Origin: Branchiostoma lanceolatum
Taxonomy: Eukaryota > Chordata > Leptocardii > Amphioxiformes > Branchiostomatidae
Assembly: GCF_035083965.1 (NCBI RefSeq)
Contig: NC_089722.1
Span: 24,016,142-24,080,141, forward strand
DNA: 64,000 nt
Reading direction: 5' to 3'
The translations under genes were made by a program, and so were the position numbers. Positions 9,990 to 25,400 of this stretch are shown here, one piece after another. The number at the start of each line of letters is the position of its first letter. Position 1 is the first letter of the stretch. A model generated the notes under the pieces. That model did not search any database. It saw only the letters and a list, made by a program, of their open reading frames with translations, and was not told the origin of the DNA.

Positions 9990-12404
9990 GACCTAAAGGC
10001 AAAGTTCACGGATGGTAGTCGGCAGAGAAGACACCGCTCAGATCTTCAGATCTCTGCCATCAACAAATATCAGCTCGGAGTGATTAGCGCAGGGTTGCTG
10101 AGCGCCGTGACGACGTCATCCAGATACTGGCCATACTTATGAGACATTCCGAGAGACAGTTGGAACAACAGTCCGGATATATGATACCTCGTACCCCGCC
10201 AGACACGCTCTCTATGGTATTAATATCGACACGGGAAATGCCTGTCCCCGGGAAATGTCTGACTTTAATATCTAGCTATGTTTCCGATTTCCACAAAACT
10301 ATTGATACATTACATCCCCGAATATCTTACATTCACAGTAAACGTTCCTCATGAGCTAGAGTGTGGAAGTCGTTCTGTTTATATAGACAAAGAGACCTGA
10401 TACATCCTAGGATCAGACTTGCAAACCAGAGATTTACAAGAGATAAATGGCGATAGTGTATCTAGGGCGCCCATATATTTCACGGTCATAACTGAATAGG
10501 ACAAACAGAGTTTATTGGTTAACATACATACATATACACTTTGGTCTGAGACTAATCAGCCACAAAGAGGTTGAAAATATCATGAAAAATGCCTTTCATC
10601 AAACGTGATTTTATCCCGTATTTCTTTTTGTGTATTTTCGTTTCTGACGCAAATATAAAAAAAAGGTAAACAAAACCTAAGTAAAACCTCGACTCATCAT
10701 AACTTCAACTAAAGGTCTCCTGGCGTTTACACGCAAAGGTGCCTGTCCTTGGCATGTAAGTTCAAGAAATCTAAATAAGTAAGATCGACGTTTGCCCTGG
10801 ACAAATATTTTCTACCCGTCCGGCTGTTGCCCACGTCTCGACAAAAATAGCCATCGGGACTACAACAACGCCGAATGGGCAGGCCCGGCTAATCATCATC
10901 ACTCAGACTTAACGCTGGATGGCAAACTTTGCGCACGATTTTCTCGCTCAAGAGTACACTAAATTTACCTGTAGCCCGGACAGTCCATTGAGGCGTGTTG
11001 GTTGTGTTAGGGTGTCGTCTGTCTCAGAGCAGAGGGAGCGCGAGCCCGACTGCAGCGAACAGGACGGTTCTGGGGAGGGCTGGTCCGACCTTGGTGGCAA
11101 AAGGGCATCACATAACCCCGAGTCCCTCCTTACGTGGAATGGTCCAAACACGGTTAGGGGGAGGTCTAGAGAATTAGTCGTCATTATTTTGTTTTCCCAC
11201 ACGCCTAAAACTAACAGGTCAGCAGTAAACGATGTCCTTTTTCGCCTTACGATCGGCTCTGCGTTCAGGTTTTTCAGAGCGCGACGCCAGGCTTTATTCT
11301 CAGCCTTGTTGTACTCACTGTGTCGATCAGCGAGTTAAAAGCATTTATTGATCGGTTCCAACCTTTTTGCTGCATTAACTTCAGCCGTTTGGGGAAAAGT
11401 CGTCTGGTAGAATTAATCACCTTATGGTTCTATTTGTAGTTAAAGCCTCGAGGTTCAAGTCTCATTTGGCGGAGGTCCAGTCATTTGATTTGGGGCACAC
11501 AGACAGACATGTGGGATATCATTTAGATATCGTTGATTTGGAATGGGTGGCTTTCCAGGACGTGAACTCGTTGGTAGGCACGCGTGTTAAGAATTGTGTC
11601 ATCCACGGTCACATCTGCCACATAGATTACGGTAGTAAAGGTAGGTAAGCGGATTATACCATTACATACACGTGGTATATGATTAGGCGCATATAATGTC
11701 AGTCAAGATATAGTCTATTGTGAAACTCGTTGTTTTGGGTAATCTTTGTGTTTTTCTATGTGCCTGTATCGGGGAGTTGTTTGTGTGTTGGTATGTGTGT
11801 ATGTGTGAATATTTGTGTGCAAGTATGTGTGTCTGCATGAATGGATATCTGTGTGTCTGTGTGTGTGTTTGAATGCCTGTCTGTGTACGTTTCTGCAATT
11901 CACAATATAATCAAATGTAGCGTTGCCATAAATCTCTGCTGCAATTATGTCTGTGGGACTGGAAAAATCACAAAACAGTATCGGGGAAGGGGTGTAATTT
12001 GCCATTCTTGTTTCACAATAGTTTTCTTTCTAGATTTTATTCCATCAAAATCACGTCCCTGAGACAGTGAGTGAAAAGGTCCAATAATTTCCGATGGTGC
12101 CCAGAACCGTTGGTGACTCAATTCTCACTATGTTCTGATCTTGTGACGTAAAAAATAAGTGGCAATCACATTTCCACAAGCGACTGTTATCCCGCCACCA
12201 AACATGCTCTATTGTTGTGATGAACCAGTTAGACAGAAACGGCTTTGCTGATTGGATGATCTATGCCGTGCGTACCCGGTGAACTGTCACGTTGTTAGTG
12301 CATCAATGCACTCAAGGGTGAATCCCAAAAGGTTTGGCAGGATGCCCGTATTCATGAATAGAAAGAACCAGAAAAAACACACACACACACACATACATAC
12401 ATAC

Positions 12405-12444
<40 letters not shown>

Positions 12445-12800
12445 GCACACACTCTCTCTCTCTCTCTTTCTTCCCCTCTCTCTCTCTCTCTCAGTCTCTC
12501 TCTCTTCCCTCTTGGTCTCCACGTGATGTTCCAAACTACTAGGGAAATCCATGAACTATGTAAAATCATGTCACTATGTGCGTCGATGATATGAAGGATA
12601 GACATCCAGGTAATTGGACAAGTTTTGTCAAACTTACCAAACTTATCAGGTTGCTTGCTTTTGTATTGTGCATGTCACTACGTTTTGTACCAACGTAGCA
12701 CACAATCAAACACATGACAAACATAGTATACATGGTAGGATGATACTATAAAATGGAGCTTACAATGCCAGATTCCAGAGGCCATAAAAGAAAACGGTTT
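9990..12800. other. Region upstream of the second Kir gene; low-complexity tracts only
   Basis: No gene recognised. A TG-rich stretch (GTGTGTTGGTATGTGTGTATG and similar) covers about 11770-11890. The open frames across it on both strands are products of its biased composition. Confidence 0.5.
12377..12505. repeat. Compound microsatellite (CA)n / (CT)n
   Basis: Interrupted (CA) repeats with CATACATA and CACG variants run from about 12377 to 12450, followed by (CT/TC) repeats to about 12505. Open frames over it on both strands are artefacts of the repeat. Confidence 0.95.
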
Positions 12801-12805
12801 CCCAC

Positions 12806-12906
12806 CTTGCATTTTTCTTTCTTCTCCACCAGGTATTCTCTCTTCAGCTTTACCAGCTGCGGGTACGGGTACAGCGACATTCTGGATTCAGGAAATCCTC
12901 GGTTGT
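12806..12906 (-). CDS. Candidate upstream coding exon of the Kir gene at 8515-9885
   Basis: On the minus strand a TTTTAG acceptor precedes 12906 and TGCAAG|GTGGGA forms a donor after 12806. An ATG at 12880 gives exactly 25 codons (MSLYPYPQLVKLKREYLVEK, then KEKCK) ending in phase 0. That fits the phase-0 acceptor at 9885, 2.9 kb downstream, and would give a 481-residue channel. The peptide itself is not a family signature. The exon could instead belong to an unknown gene or be chance. Confidence 0.3.
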
Positions 12907-12909
12907 CTA

Positions 12910-15900
12910 AAATGAGAAGATAGACAGTGCTGAAATCGGTAGTAGTATTCGTACAAAAATAGATAAAGGAGGTTATACCTTCTTGAGTATAGACAGCTCA
13001 TACAGAAGTAGAATAGAATAGATCAGATAGCGCCAACATACGCGTGTTTCCGTGCTGAAAGTTACTTAGATTGCCAATTGTTTTAATAACGAAGCGAAAT
13101 ATCAAAACGTTCCCATTTTCGATCAGATATAAACAATGAAGTGATGTGCATCAATACATTTGCACTTTTCACCCCCTGTGTTGTCGTATGCAAAATTAGG
13201 GCCAAACCGGTCGCACTAGTTCCGGGTAACCGTTTCCGAGAAGGTATCTGCACTATGTACTGTCAACAAAACCTTGGTGCGCTTTGTTTTGTGTATACAA
13301 ATGTGCTGTGTAACAAATGTTTTAAGAAGTCAACTAATTTTTGAAAGACCTTATTTTTCTAGAGAAACATTGTTAAAAAGTAGAATTAAACAATAGTAGT
13401 TATCAGACACCGTGTACCGGACAAGTACCTCCGGAATCACCAAGCGTTTCTGAAGTTGTGGGTAAATCTTCGAATTAGAAAAAGCATCCCCTTTGTACAA
13501 ATTTAATCTAAGTATCTGCCTGGAAAGTTGGCTTAAAGAGGGTGGATATTCCTTCGTTGCATTTGAATGTAAAATGGGTTAAAGTACATAAAACAGAATG
13601 ATTTATCTGTCTTTTCTATTTCGTCCATTTTCAGCTATTTTCGAGGTCCGAATGCATATTGAAAACAGAATAATCACTGTCTTATTTGAGTGTTTATTAC
13701 CTCTTTCTATATCTATGTCTGTTCAGTGAAATTAGTGAAATTATTGTGGTCTATCTTAGAAAGTATGGCTTCTCTACCTGAAAGATTGACTACGTAGCTA
13801 TACCCACCCTCCCCACCGCCACATTTGGTTTAACATTACGTGACTAGCGTTGCGAATCAACCTTACACCTGGGTCCTTTCAGTCCTATTAAAGTTTATAT
13901 CGGAGTGTTAGAAAACTTACAAGGTTGTTGACTTACCTTAGAGCTTTGAAAGCCCGTGTGACTTACAGAAGTTACGTTTCTGAGTTGCTGACATTCTACA
14001 AGTCACACTCACGGGAACAAAGAGTTGCAGACAATAGGGGAGCAGGGTGGCGTCGATGACGCAACATTGTCTGAAAACGAGGGCGATGTTGATGTTCAAA
14101 TTGTCACCCCAGCTATGCTTAGTCACGTGGTATGACATCTTTGTAAACCTCAGTTCGAACGGAAAAGAAAAAGAAGGAAAGTAGTCGCAAGAATGTAAGG
14201 ATTAAAGTGTCTATATAGGAGTTATGGTTAAAGTAAGCAAAGTCACATATATCACAATGCATTCCAGTACATTCCATTTTTAAGTGAGTGAGTGTGCGCC
14301 TCTCCCTCTTAACCACTGACACGTTTTTTACTTTATAGCTTAAGAAGTAGTCGACCCAATACAGAGGCGTTAGCCAGTTTGCTTTTGAGGTTGACAGTTG
14401 ACAGAATTAGTGGTAAAACGGTGAATAATTAATGGTCGTCTGACACTGCAGTTCTTTGATCTTGAATGATCGTTGTTAAGGCCTGTGTCACGACTGCTGA
14501 GATGACAAATATAGACATGACTTTGCCCTGAAATCTGCTTATTCCACAAGGCCTGTCTCCAGGGAGGGTTCTATCTTGCTAAATATCCTGACCTGACATA
14601 ACCTTTCGCAATGGATGCTGGGTATGGTGAGGCTTTATATCCTTTCAATCCAACTCATCAGAACATAATACATTTTTATTTTATTTCATTTTTAAGAGTT
14701 TCTACTGAAGAAGAAGAATGAAGAGGAAACACGATTGGAAACTACATAGACTCCACTCACACACAGATGTAGTTCGTTACGGTTTAATACAACAAAACGT
14801 TGCTTGTTTGGACGCTCAATACAGAAAATAATACATGTAACAGTATATACACGTGCTCTCTGTTCTTAACTAGACGTAACCAATATACTTGAATGCGTTC
14901 CTACAATACTGTATAAACTTGTTCCACCAATGCATCTGGTATATGTTCAAAGTGATTAAAAGATATATTCCATGTACAAAGCTACCATGAACTAGACAAA
15001 ATCCTGGAATCACAGACTAACTAAAAATCAATACATGTAACTTTTATATCGTCATTCAATTGAATATATACAGTCATACATTTGAATTAATTGCCCTTTT
15101 GAAAACTATAATAAGCTATTCTTTTCAAATAGGTTGCATAGAGTTCGAGTATCTTATAGAGTATCTTACATAGCTTCCACATACTATAGATTTTGCATGT
15201 TCTGTTTTTATAAACAACGGTTATAGACGACCATTTTTAATTGAAAGATTCCGAAGGTTTCTTGTCTGTATATCTACAGACAAACACTGCTTCGCAGAAG
15301 ATGTTGATTCCATCTTTAATCAACCAAGGTGTTTAGTGTTTTCTTAAAGTAGTTTGTTTTTCAGGGACAATCCCTTCGTCGGCTACAAAAGTATAAGAGT
15401 GAAACCTTAATTCAAAGTTTTCCATTATTTATCACCATGGTCTTCGACTAGGGAATAAACGCGCTTTTCAAGAACGTAAGGTTTACATCTACATTTGGAA
15501 TGTGTTTGTTTTACAAAAGTATTTTCCATCAAAAAATATAGGTACACTTTGTGCCAAGGTAGAAAACCGCCTCCCAGGTAAAAACGTAGCGCCTTAAAAA
15601 TGTCACAAACCAGAGGTCAATCTCTCTTACGTTTTTCAATTTGCTGTTACGTCGTGGTCTATACCAATAAAAAGTTCATGGGTAAATATTGAATCTAAAT
15701 GAAGGTTTTGTCCCCCAGTGATGTGCAAAAACGTTCACTTAAAATAGCTCACCCTGAACCTTTTGCAATGGTTTAACCCTAACATCACTTACTCTGGCCA
15801 TAGCATTGGTAGCTGCCTTCCACGCATGCGCGTTGCCTCGTTTGGCTGGTTTTACCGCGTTGAGTCACAATGATTCATACTCTGACGCGCATGCTCATTT

Positions 15901-16430
15901 GTGCCTTCTCTTCTATGATGATTCTCAAAGCAGCCACTTGAATTTTACATTTCAGCCACTTGAATTAGCATTTGAAGCTGTACCCCGTGGTTTTAAAGGT
16001 TGTGGATGATGAAATGGTCTTACTCACACCAACAGTGCTCAATGGGAATTCATAGAAGACTAATCAACTTTCTTTTAGGCGAATACGTACAGATTCCTTT
16101 CATTTTCGTGCAATTTGCATGTCATATTACAAGGTTATACAAGAAATGAAAATGCCTCCGCTCCTGAGGTATCGCCAAAAATACTTTTTTTCTAGTTTTC
16201 AAGAGGAGACCAATAGAGATGTGCAACGCTTTCTGTCTTGAAGTCAGTGTGAACAAGTGCCTTAAAGATAACCACTTGCAATGGTAGCCTTTTCCCTTAA
16301 ATACACACAGAATACAGCTTTAAAACAGTCTCCGATCAGGCGCTCTCCGATCGTAACATTTCCTACTCAACAAAGAGAAACTATAACATGGACGTTAAAC
16401 GTGTTGTCTATGTACAAGTAAACCGTGCGG
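12910..16430. other. Intergenic region downstream of SPDEF
   Basis: No exon or RNA gene recognised. At 15821-15834 there is an NRF1-like CACGCATGCGCG, but no gene start is visible next to it. Confidence 0.45.
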
Positions 16431-16433
16431 AGT

Positions 16434-19400
16434 TCAGGGTTCTTTCTTCACCGTAACTCCTGCTATGGGCTGACAGAACTGGTAGACAAGTCTCTGGGAG
16501 ATGTCTGTCTTCTTGATGATGCCTTTGCGGTAGTACTGGCGGATGGAGCGGGACAGTTTGTCATAGTTCATGGCCGGGCGGTTCTTCCGAAGACCCCACA
16601 GCCGAGCCACCTCCACCGAGTCTTCGATTTTGAAAATACCTGGGCGGAGAAAAGCAAACATATCGAGATAAGCTTGTATCCGTTCTCAGGCGCGTCAACG
16701 CGAGAAGAAACAAAATTAGATTTGTGGCCATGGTGGCTATCTATTTAAAACACACATCATCTGTACTAATAGAACAAACCATTATTCCTTTTTTGGCGAG
16801 GTCCCAGGGGCGGAACCATCAGCATAGCACTGCGATTGATCTGCAAATATTCTAGGAATTCCACGAATGCATTCCCTAGGGAATTCGTTTTTGGCGACAC
16901 CTTGTTAAGATCTTATATCTTATAGGAGACACCGACCAGTGTCTTTTATCTCTAAAAGGGAGATAGTATATAACGTTATAGGCTAGTTAAACTTTTGATA
17001 CACCCTCTGATAATGCCCTACCTGCGTCTCTGTCTATCCAGCGGATACAGTGGCTGTAGGACTCGGGTTGAAGCAGCAACTCTTTCAGGAACTGCCATAG
17101 GTGGATACCAGCTGCAAGCAACAACACGAGAGAATTGATTTCTAAATCTTTTAGTTTGACTGGAAAGTTAAAAACTAAGCACAGATAATACATTATAGAC
17201 GGTGCGGGTTTCTCGGGATCTCCCGGGAGTTTTTATTTTGCTTTTGGAAAGACAATGAAGATTTGGCACTACACTCTTCATAACTTATTTTAACAGTGCC
17301 ACGTACAGCGAACAACAACCCATTTTTACACCTGGGCGGAGAGAGGAAAGTTGCCGGGAGTAGATTCGTGCTAGATCCCCAGAGTAGGGAAGATTCCGTT
17401 GTCTTACCTTGATGGTTGGGAGTCATGGACGTTATGGGTCCTATCGGTGGTCGGTCCGTTACTGAAAATGCAGGATATATTTCGTCAGAGGTGTCACAAC
17501 ATACATCAAATCACATGGACTGTCCATTGCGTTGAGACAAAAGGAAGATATTGGATTCGAGGTTTTCTTTGACTGATTACTTACATCCTTTAACGCCATT
17601 GCACGATGGAGGAGGAGACGTCCGTTCTTCTTTCACTGTGGTTGTACTTGACAGGTCGTCTGTGAATAAGAGGACAAATTTGCTACACTCCGCTATTGTG
17701 GAAGAAACATTAATTGTGAATACCATATGTACGATGTATTTTCCCTTAACTAGCTTAAGCGGCACAGTTCTCTGGACCATATGGATAGAGATACGGCTAC
17801 ATAGTATAGTACTAGAAAGTTGAAGAGACATTACATGATATCATCTTTAATGAAAATGTTCACCTTTGTCAAGGTCTTCCTCTTCGCTCTCTGGGAAAAT
17901 ATGCAGGCCTGCTATCCGCGACGCTGTGTGAACAAAACGGGATTATAGAATTATTTCTCAAGGAGAAGGAAGCTGACTATCTTTAGACTGAACAACCTGG
18001 TTGAGTCTTTTGATGGAGTAAGTGAAATATGCGGCCACTACACACCTGTTTTCCAGACGTCAAGGTGAGCATACAGAATGTCGCCGCAGCGTGGCGCTCT
18101 AAACCGGAAGTCGTCCTCGCTGAGCATGCACAGTGTGACGCCGCTCATGCGGAAGTAGTCGAGGTTGAGCGGAGGGAGTCTATACTGGTGGAGGGTCCAC
18201 AGCAGCCACTTTTCTACATGTTCCACCGTCCAGTAGTGAGGGTCTGTCAGGAAAAGAGTTTCAAAGACTATTATTGTCAAGTGGGATAGATCTCCGACCA
18301 ACTCGACTCATTGCTAACGTTACGTTTCCTCTAGGTCACGTGTCAGGAGTGAGCGAGAAGAAGATTATGTAAAACATTCATTAGTAACAGCAAGTGTACG
18401 CTATATGGGTTAAGAATGAAGTTTGAAATATTGATCAGATTAGTCACCAACACAGATGCGCTTTTATTATAGTCCTTTGTGAACATTCAGTTTCAGTAGC
18501 ATAACAGAAATAACTTTTGATTCAAACGGATGCCTTAATCAAGAAAACTCAAGAGTATCTCACCGGAGGGGATGTTCAGGAGCTTACAGGCGACCTCGAT
18601 GTCCTTGACGACCTCCTTGATGATGAGTGGTTGCATCTTGCCCAGGTTTTTCCTCACCTCGTGCATGTCTACCGTCTGCAGCTGTTCCTCCCACATCGGC
18701 TGGTCCTGTTCGTCCACCTGGTCCACGAACATGGCCTGTGATTGGCCAGTGACGCCTTCCTGCGCATGCTCCGTACAGTAGTACCGTGGTTCTTCGAACT
18801 TGACGGACACGTGATCAGGAGATGGGGAGTCTCCAGGCGTCACGTGACCCTGCTGGATCTGATCTATGTTGAGGCCCGTGTTGTGCAGAAAGGCGTCGAT
18901 GTCTGGTAAAGGAGCGAAAGCGTTGTTCTGGGCCCCCATGATGGCACCGCTCGGATGTAACTCTAACAGTGAACTTGGCTCCTGTATAAGCACAAGGCAG
19001 AAAAAAGTGTCAACAAATGGCAAACATACCAGCTGTCAATAGTCCTGATACTAGAGATCGTTGTCAATGGGAGCTCTTTGTCCTAGTGTTCTACTGACGT
19101 CACACTTGAGGTTAAACACACAATACAGTTGCACGGTCATGCTCCTGTGCAAGGTTTAGTTAGTAGAGTGGCTGATCGATGAAATATCTAGTCTTACATC
19201 GATCCCGCTGAACGGAGTTTAGAATTCAGACGCGGGCCTCTGTCAGAAATCGAACGGATATTCATTCATACTGGCGTAACCCTCTCTTCCTCTGTACGGT
19301 TTTGGGTGCCGTGGGTTAGCATAGATTTGGCCGTGAACCATCGAGTTCACACGAGTAAGTGTCTGCTCCAGACTTTGAACAGAAAAAGGTGGTAGGGTTA

Positions 19401-22400
19401 AAAGTATATTGTATGACGCTGTTACTAATTTGCACATGTACAATACGTAGCTTAATATAGATACACAGTAAATGAGTAACTCGATCTAAACAGCCACTAA
19501 GCCTACAGATCAGCAAGGATCATCTGGAATATTTGACAGAAAAGACCTTGATTTAGACATCATCATTGGTTTACATTTTTCTGTAAGTTCAAAAAATAGC
19601 ATTTTATGTTGACCACGTATGTACACATTGATATCTATAGATAGGATCATGAAATAGGGTGAAGTGTTGTACTATACATGCAAGTAAACAGTACATTCTT
19701 TATAACAATAGACAGTTCTATTTTCCATTCTCTGGAAACGACAAAAATAACGTTTTTTGTTCTCTTATCAGATAAGATAAGCAACCATTTCTGAGTGAAA
19801 GCACGATGCACGGCAATCGAACACGTTTCCGATGGCCTCTCTATGGGCTATAGCTAAAGGTTGGCGTAAACAACGATCACGAGCCATGACACTCACGTTC
19901 TAAACTATTGTACCATTTCTGAATTAGTCCCCACAAATATTTGAAGGTCAAGAAATCTACTGCAACCTACCGCAGACAATATTGATCGAAGCTATTTCAT
20001 GTGACACTGGGAAGACACGATCAAGAGCTTTGTTTTTGCTACCGGAGGAATCAAAATAAAAGGGAAATGGGCTTAAGAGGCTAGCATACAAAAGGCGTAA
20101 TGAAAAAGTAGCCACACGAAATAGATATGGTACACACAAGTACATAGTAAGGGAAAGGTGGAGGGTAAAGTATGCCAGTGACATGGTTACACTATGTTTA
20201 ACTTGACGTGTAGTTGGGCTAAATTTTAAAAAAAGGGCGTCACGTTGAACCTACAAACACTCGTGTCGTGTTTGATGCGTACTGAATGACGCACTGCGTG
20301 TTCGTGAGTGTTAGCTTTTAATTTAAGCGCCGATACAAACTCATTATGCCTCAGGGGAAGACCAGATAAGTTGGCATGCATACCCCGGGCACCGCGACAG
20401 CACCTTGGCCGGTGCTCTTGATCGCATCCTAACCTGACAAAAATCATTGTTTGAACTTTTTAAATAATGACTCGCCCTCCATGCGGTTACCGGCGCCCAT
20501 ACGTTCCTTGTTTGGTATGCCCTTCGCTGGGAAAAGACTGGTAACACTGTAAGGTGGTTTCACATGCCTTCTTTACTATTTGCACCGCAGCACAGCACAA
20601 TTAAGGCGGTGACGTCCACCCGTGCGACGTTGGTGTAGCTCGGAATGTCGCGGTGATAACAGCCACCGGTGACACACACAAATCTCAGACGGTGTTGTAG
20701 CGACAGCATCTTGTGACATGCAATCACTGATAACGCCTCGTTCGCTGAAGCAGCAAGGCAAATACAACAACACCGGTGATAAGATGTTGCCAAGAGGTGT
20801 GGAGGCAATGATTATAAATTCCTGACCTTCGGTAACCCTATATACATTCAGCCGCCATGTCGGTACATAGAACGGCCGACTCGCAATAAGCTCTTCACAC
20901 CTACATTCCATACCATTAACAGTCGACCACTTCTATGTATAAAAGAAGAAACTACAAATATGAAGAATATGTAATTTATTTCTGGGTTGTTTTGTTTTTC
21001 TTTCATTTATTGCCACTCGCCCTCTGACTGTGCTCCAATACTGCTGCCAATGTTGTATGTACATCAATCATCAAGTGCTCAACAACTCCGTCAAATTTAA
21101 ATCCCCTAGTGCTGATAAATTCGTTTATATCTGATAGTCGTACCTGGGACTTGTAGAATTTTATAAGGTCGGATTATTTAGGATCGCTAGACTCTTGGGT
21201 TGGCATAGACGGTGGTTTGGGAATAATGCTTCCAAAATTCACATTTTTGCTTCCAAAAGGAATAGAAATTAATTTCTGGCTATAGAAGAGAACAGTACGG
21301 GGTCATATGCTGCATAGTAACGCTTGAAGGTGTCATAACATTAGCAGTAACCAGTAAACTGTCTTCCAAACGGAGTCAAGCGAACTAATTGGGAGATTTG
21401 TGGGTGTTTCTGTATTGGCGTCACGAAGGAACGCCAGCTCAGCATGCCCGGGCCTCCGCCGTGTCGAGTCAACAAGACTGGAATGGCTGTGCCGCGGTCA
21501 TTTACGTTGGGCGGACGTTCAAACACAACCCGCATTGGAAATCTGATGAAAAAGTCACCTATAGCCTTAGGCTAACATTTACATACACGACTGATATGTC
21601 ATGGTGTCAAGATGGCCTCGGCATAGTATATAAAAGGATCATACCCAACCAAACACACGGGATAATTAACAGGTAGAATGATCTACGCACATCACGTTTA
21701 ATTAGTGAGATCAAATCGTAATAAAAAATGAAATTGTTGGTATCCGGGCCGTGGGAGACAAATGATGACGCAAATCCGTATAGTTATGGGACAAAAGAAA
21801 AATTGTGTAATCATTGTTGACGTCCCCTCGTTACGTCTTGACGCCCTTAAGGCAAATATGCCCATCGGAAATTATACAAAGCAAGGAATATATGGATAAC
21901 GTTTGTACATACGCTATGGACAACTTTTGTACATACAGCTTTACATAGTCGTATTTGAGCGTGGTGGAAAGTTTCTACAGGGGGTCGTAAGAACCACAGG
22001 CATCTTGTCAGGTCAGCCGCTACAAAGCCATTAGGGTTGTTAGTTTGCGTTCATACGGACAACGGGAGCCAGGGGAAAGAAGGTGGTCTGAGTTCGGCCC
22101 AAATTTCACACCTACTACTGGAAGTGTTACACAGACTTTCAGACAGGAGTATGTGTGTGCGAGGCTTAACTTTGACTTGTACTTTCACACCCGCAGTCAC
22201 ACCAGCAAAGTTGGAGTGTACTTTAGCGGTGAAGGTTGACGGGCGGCCTTAGTGAAGAATGACACATTTCGGCATTGTATGACCAGCGCAAACACTTAAA
22301 GATCCCGCCCTTACATCAGCCCGACCATCAAGTGCATGGCGCACGCTTACATGATATCAAACTTGAAAATATAAACTTCTGTCAAAGCTAAGGAATTCCC

Positions 22401-25400
22401 CTCCAAGAATCATTGCAATCGTACGACCATTTTTACGATATTCTTATGAAGTGGTCGTTGCACGTTGCCTGGCAGGAGCTAACATTGAGCTTTGCAAATA
22501 TAGGCACAACTTTGTCCGAAGCACAGCGCTTATGAGACTTTTTTTCTTCCCGGTACAATAACCTTATAGACTTTCCAACAAAAGGCAGCCATTAAAAGTA
22601 GAGGAATTTTCACGATAACGTCCAAGTTATGGCGACCACGGAATCCGCCACTGTTAAAGAACAGCAATTAGCGTCCTAGATACTGCGGGAACAATACAAG
22701 CAAGTGGTTGATAACACACCCAGATCTAAAGTCGTGCAGGTACTTACTGCGTAGTAAAACACTGGCATGGCGTGATGACTTCCTACAACTCGGTTCTGTG
22801 GTGGAAGAGCGCGCTCCCGGACTGGTGTTGTCCACCTGTGCCTGACCAGGTCTGAGGGAACCGGCCAGTTTCTCGTCCCCGTGCCTTTCAAATGGTGCAA
22901 AACACGAGGACGGCTTTGGTGCAAAGGTTACTACAAACTCGGACATACATCACGCCGAGTTTATTTCTGGCAGGAGTCATGTTTGGCAGGGAGTTACGTA
23001 GGTGCACAAAAAACGTCGCGGGTTGGTTTGAATACTGATTAGAGGGGTGATAATCACTGTTTGGATAAGACCAACAACTTGAGGCTCACGACAGAAAGCA
23101 AAGCGACACACGTTTGTACTGCTAATCCCAGAAGATGTACATTTTCAATAATTCTTAACTTTTCACGACAAACATGGATAAAAGATAAAGGCCGTTCAGC
23201 TCAGGTTTGCGCTGATCCAGACTGATCCCTTTGTTTAAGGTTTGTACGGGTTTTACTCACCGCTTATCGTACAAAATTAAGAATAAATTACATCTTTACA
23301 CCTCATTAACTACTTCAGAGTCAAAACATATTGATATATTTCTGCATCAGGTGAAGTTTGAGGATATATTTAGACCACCAAGAGAGTTTTGGGATGCAAA
23401 TAGAGAAAAGTGTCAAGGACACGGTGTGCTCGAAGATAAATTGCAAATTGATTGCATGTTAATTAACTCCTTAAGACAGTGTAATCAATGTGAACATCTT
23501 TAAAAGATCTAAGGATAGCTCGTTAAAGTACGGACGCCTGAAATCATTGGCCATCTTGCTACACAGTCTAATAAACACATTCTGTGTTTCACACAACGCT
23601 GGAACGTGAGTATGCTAGACCCAAAACTGTATGTAGAGAACATCACTAACGACGCGGTCACATACGTCGTAGGCCGTCGTACGATTTTGATGTCGGTGAA
23701 TTTTAAAGCAGGCTGTAACAGATCGAGGCAACCAATGACAAGGATCTAAGACAGTATTTTCCGTGATAGCTAAATTTTGTACGACACATGAACGACTATC
23801 TCAAGAATGCCTTCATTTTGCGAATCGTACGACGATCGTACGACTAATGTGACCGGACCCTTACACAGCAGGTAAGGGTTTGGTTTTAACGCCTGTCCCG
23901 TTTGCATAAAGTCAAGGGATAACCTGGTTAATATCTGTGTTAAAACATATAGACTGAAAAGATGCCAAAAAAACTGGCTTCACATTCTCTATATGTCAGT
24001 AGGTTACAGAGTTATGTCGAGCGATATCTTTTTGGATTCGATAATCTAATGCCACGCCGTTATGTTCTGGCTGCAAGAGGAAAAGGTATGACAAGTATAC
24101 GTACACGAGGGGTGTACGGCGACATGATCTTTAAATCACTGCTTCTCTAGATCTAGCGTAATGACTGTCATGCAGCATTAATAGTTTTCTACTATTGCAT
24201 GGTTTACTAGACTTATGGAGACACTTGTTTATGATGTCAGCGCTAGCGTTACAATGTCTGTCATACACACAAGCGCTCGCTAGCACACATAGCCGTAGAT
24301 GCGTGGCAAATTTAAGGGGAATAAAATGGATTGTACTCTCTTTAATGGTACAACAATAAACAATAGATTTATTATGCAAACATTGAGGTCTACATATATA
24401 TATGTATATATAAAGTTCTCTAGTAAGTATGTCTGCTTGGTACCGTTAGTACAATTACCAAGTACCAGTATTTCATCGTTTCGATAATGGTGTATTGCAC
24501 GTGCGTTCGTTCGTGTAGCATGGGACTTTAATAGATTAACCAACCTTTATGTGTTCTCTATAACACGACTTAGAAACAGCAACATTAACAGGGAAAACAT
24601 CGCCTCTCTCGGTATTGTAATAAACAACTTAAGACCGAAAAAAATGGGGGAAGGGTCACCGTCTGAACGGCCAGTGGGCAAATCTGCAAAGGCAGCTGTC
24701 CATAGTATTTTGTCAAAACAATGGTGAAAAACACGGATGATAAAGCAGACAGTTCAAAGGGATTTCTAGTTGTGTATAGACTTTACATAAGCCACTGGAT
24801 ATTTGGAGCTTTAATGTATTTTGGCTCGCCGTTTGTTGGAAAACATTGCTCCGGCCAGGTCGGATGTGGGGTAGGGAAGACGAAGTACAGTCAGACCTTC
24901 ACCCTCAAGCCATGTTTCCTTGTCTACGTTTGTATGGTATCCATTAAAACACGTTCCTATCAGACAAACTGAGGGATTCCGTCTGTTTGTCTACATTTCA
25001 AGCGCACGGCTCTAAAAATACATAAAATCGGCGACGCAGTAGTTCGTGGCGGGGGGTTAGGGACAGACCTCTCGAAATGCCACGGGAGCGAGGATATCTA
25101 CGCGTGGAGACCTAACTCGGATGATCCTAGTAGACATATAGGTTTGTACTTTTAGATTAAACGGGTCGGCCTAACCTAGCTAATGCATTGGGACAATTAA
25201 ACCATTTTTTGAAGGAATCAGCCGGGCTTCAGATTCAAGAGCAAGGCAAATAGAGACGACGGGTTTCCTCTACTAGCCACTCAGTGTTTCAGCTACATCG
25301 GCTGCCGTACGCGTGTTTTGCTGAGGTTGCACAGTATGAAAGTGTTTGTGATTATTCTGGGCAATAGTTGTTTTAAAGTCTATTTATAGATGTTTAGTTG

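Noticed and set aside
12252-12605. Frames of about 96 codons on both strands
   Set aside because: They read through CA/CT microsatellites (His/Thr or Val/Cys runs).
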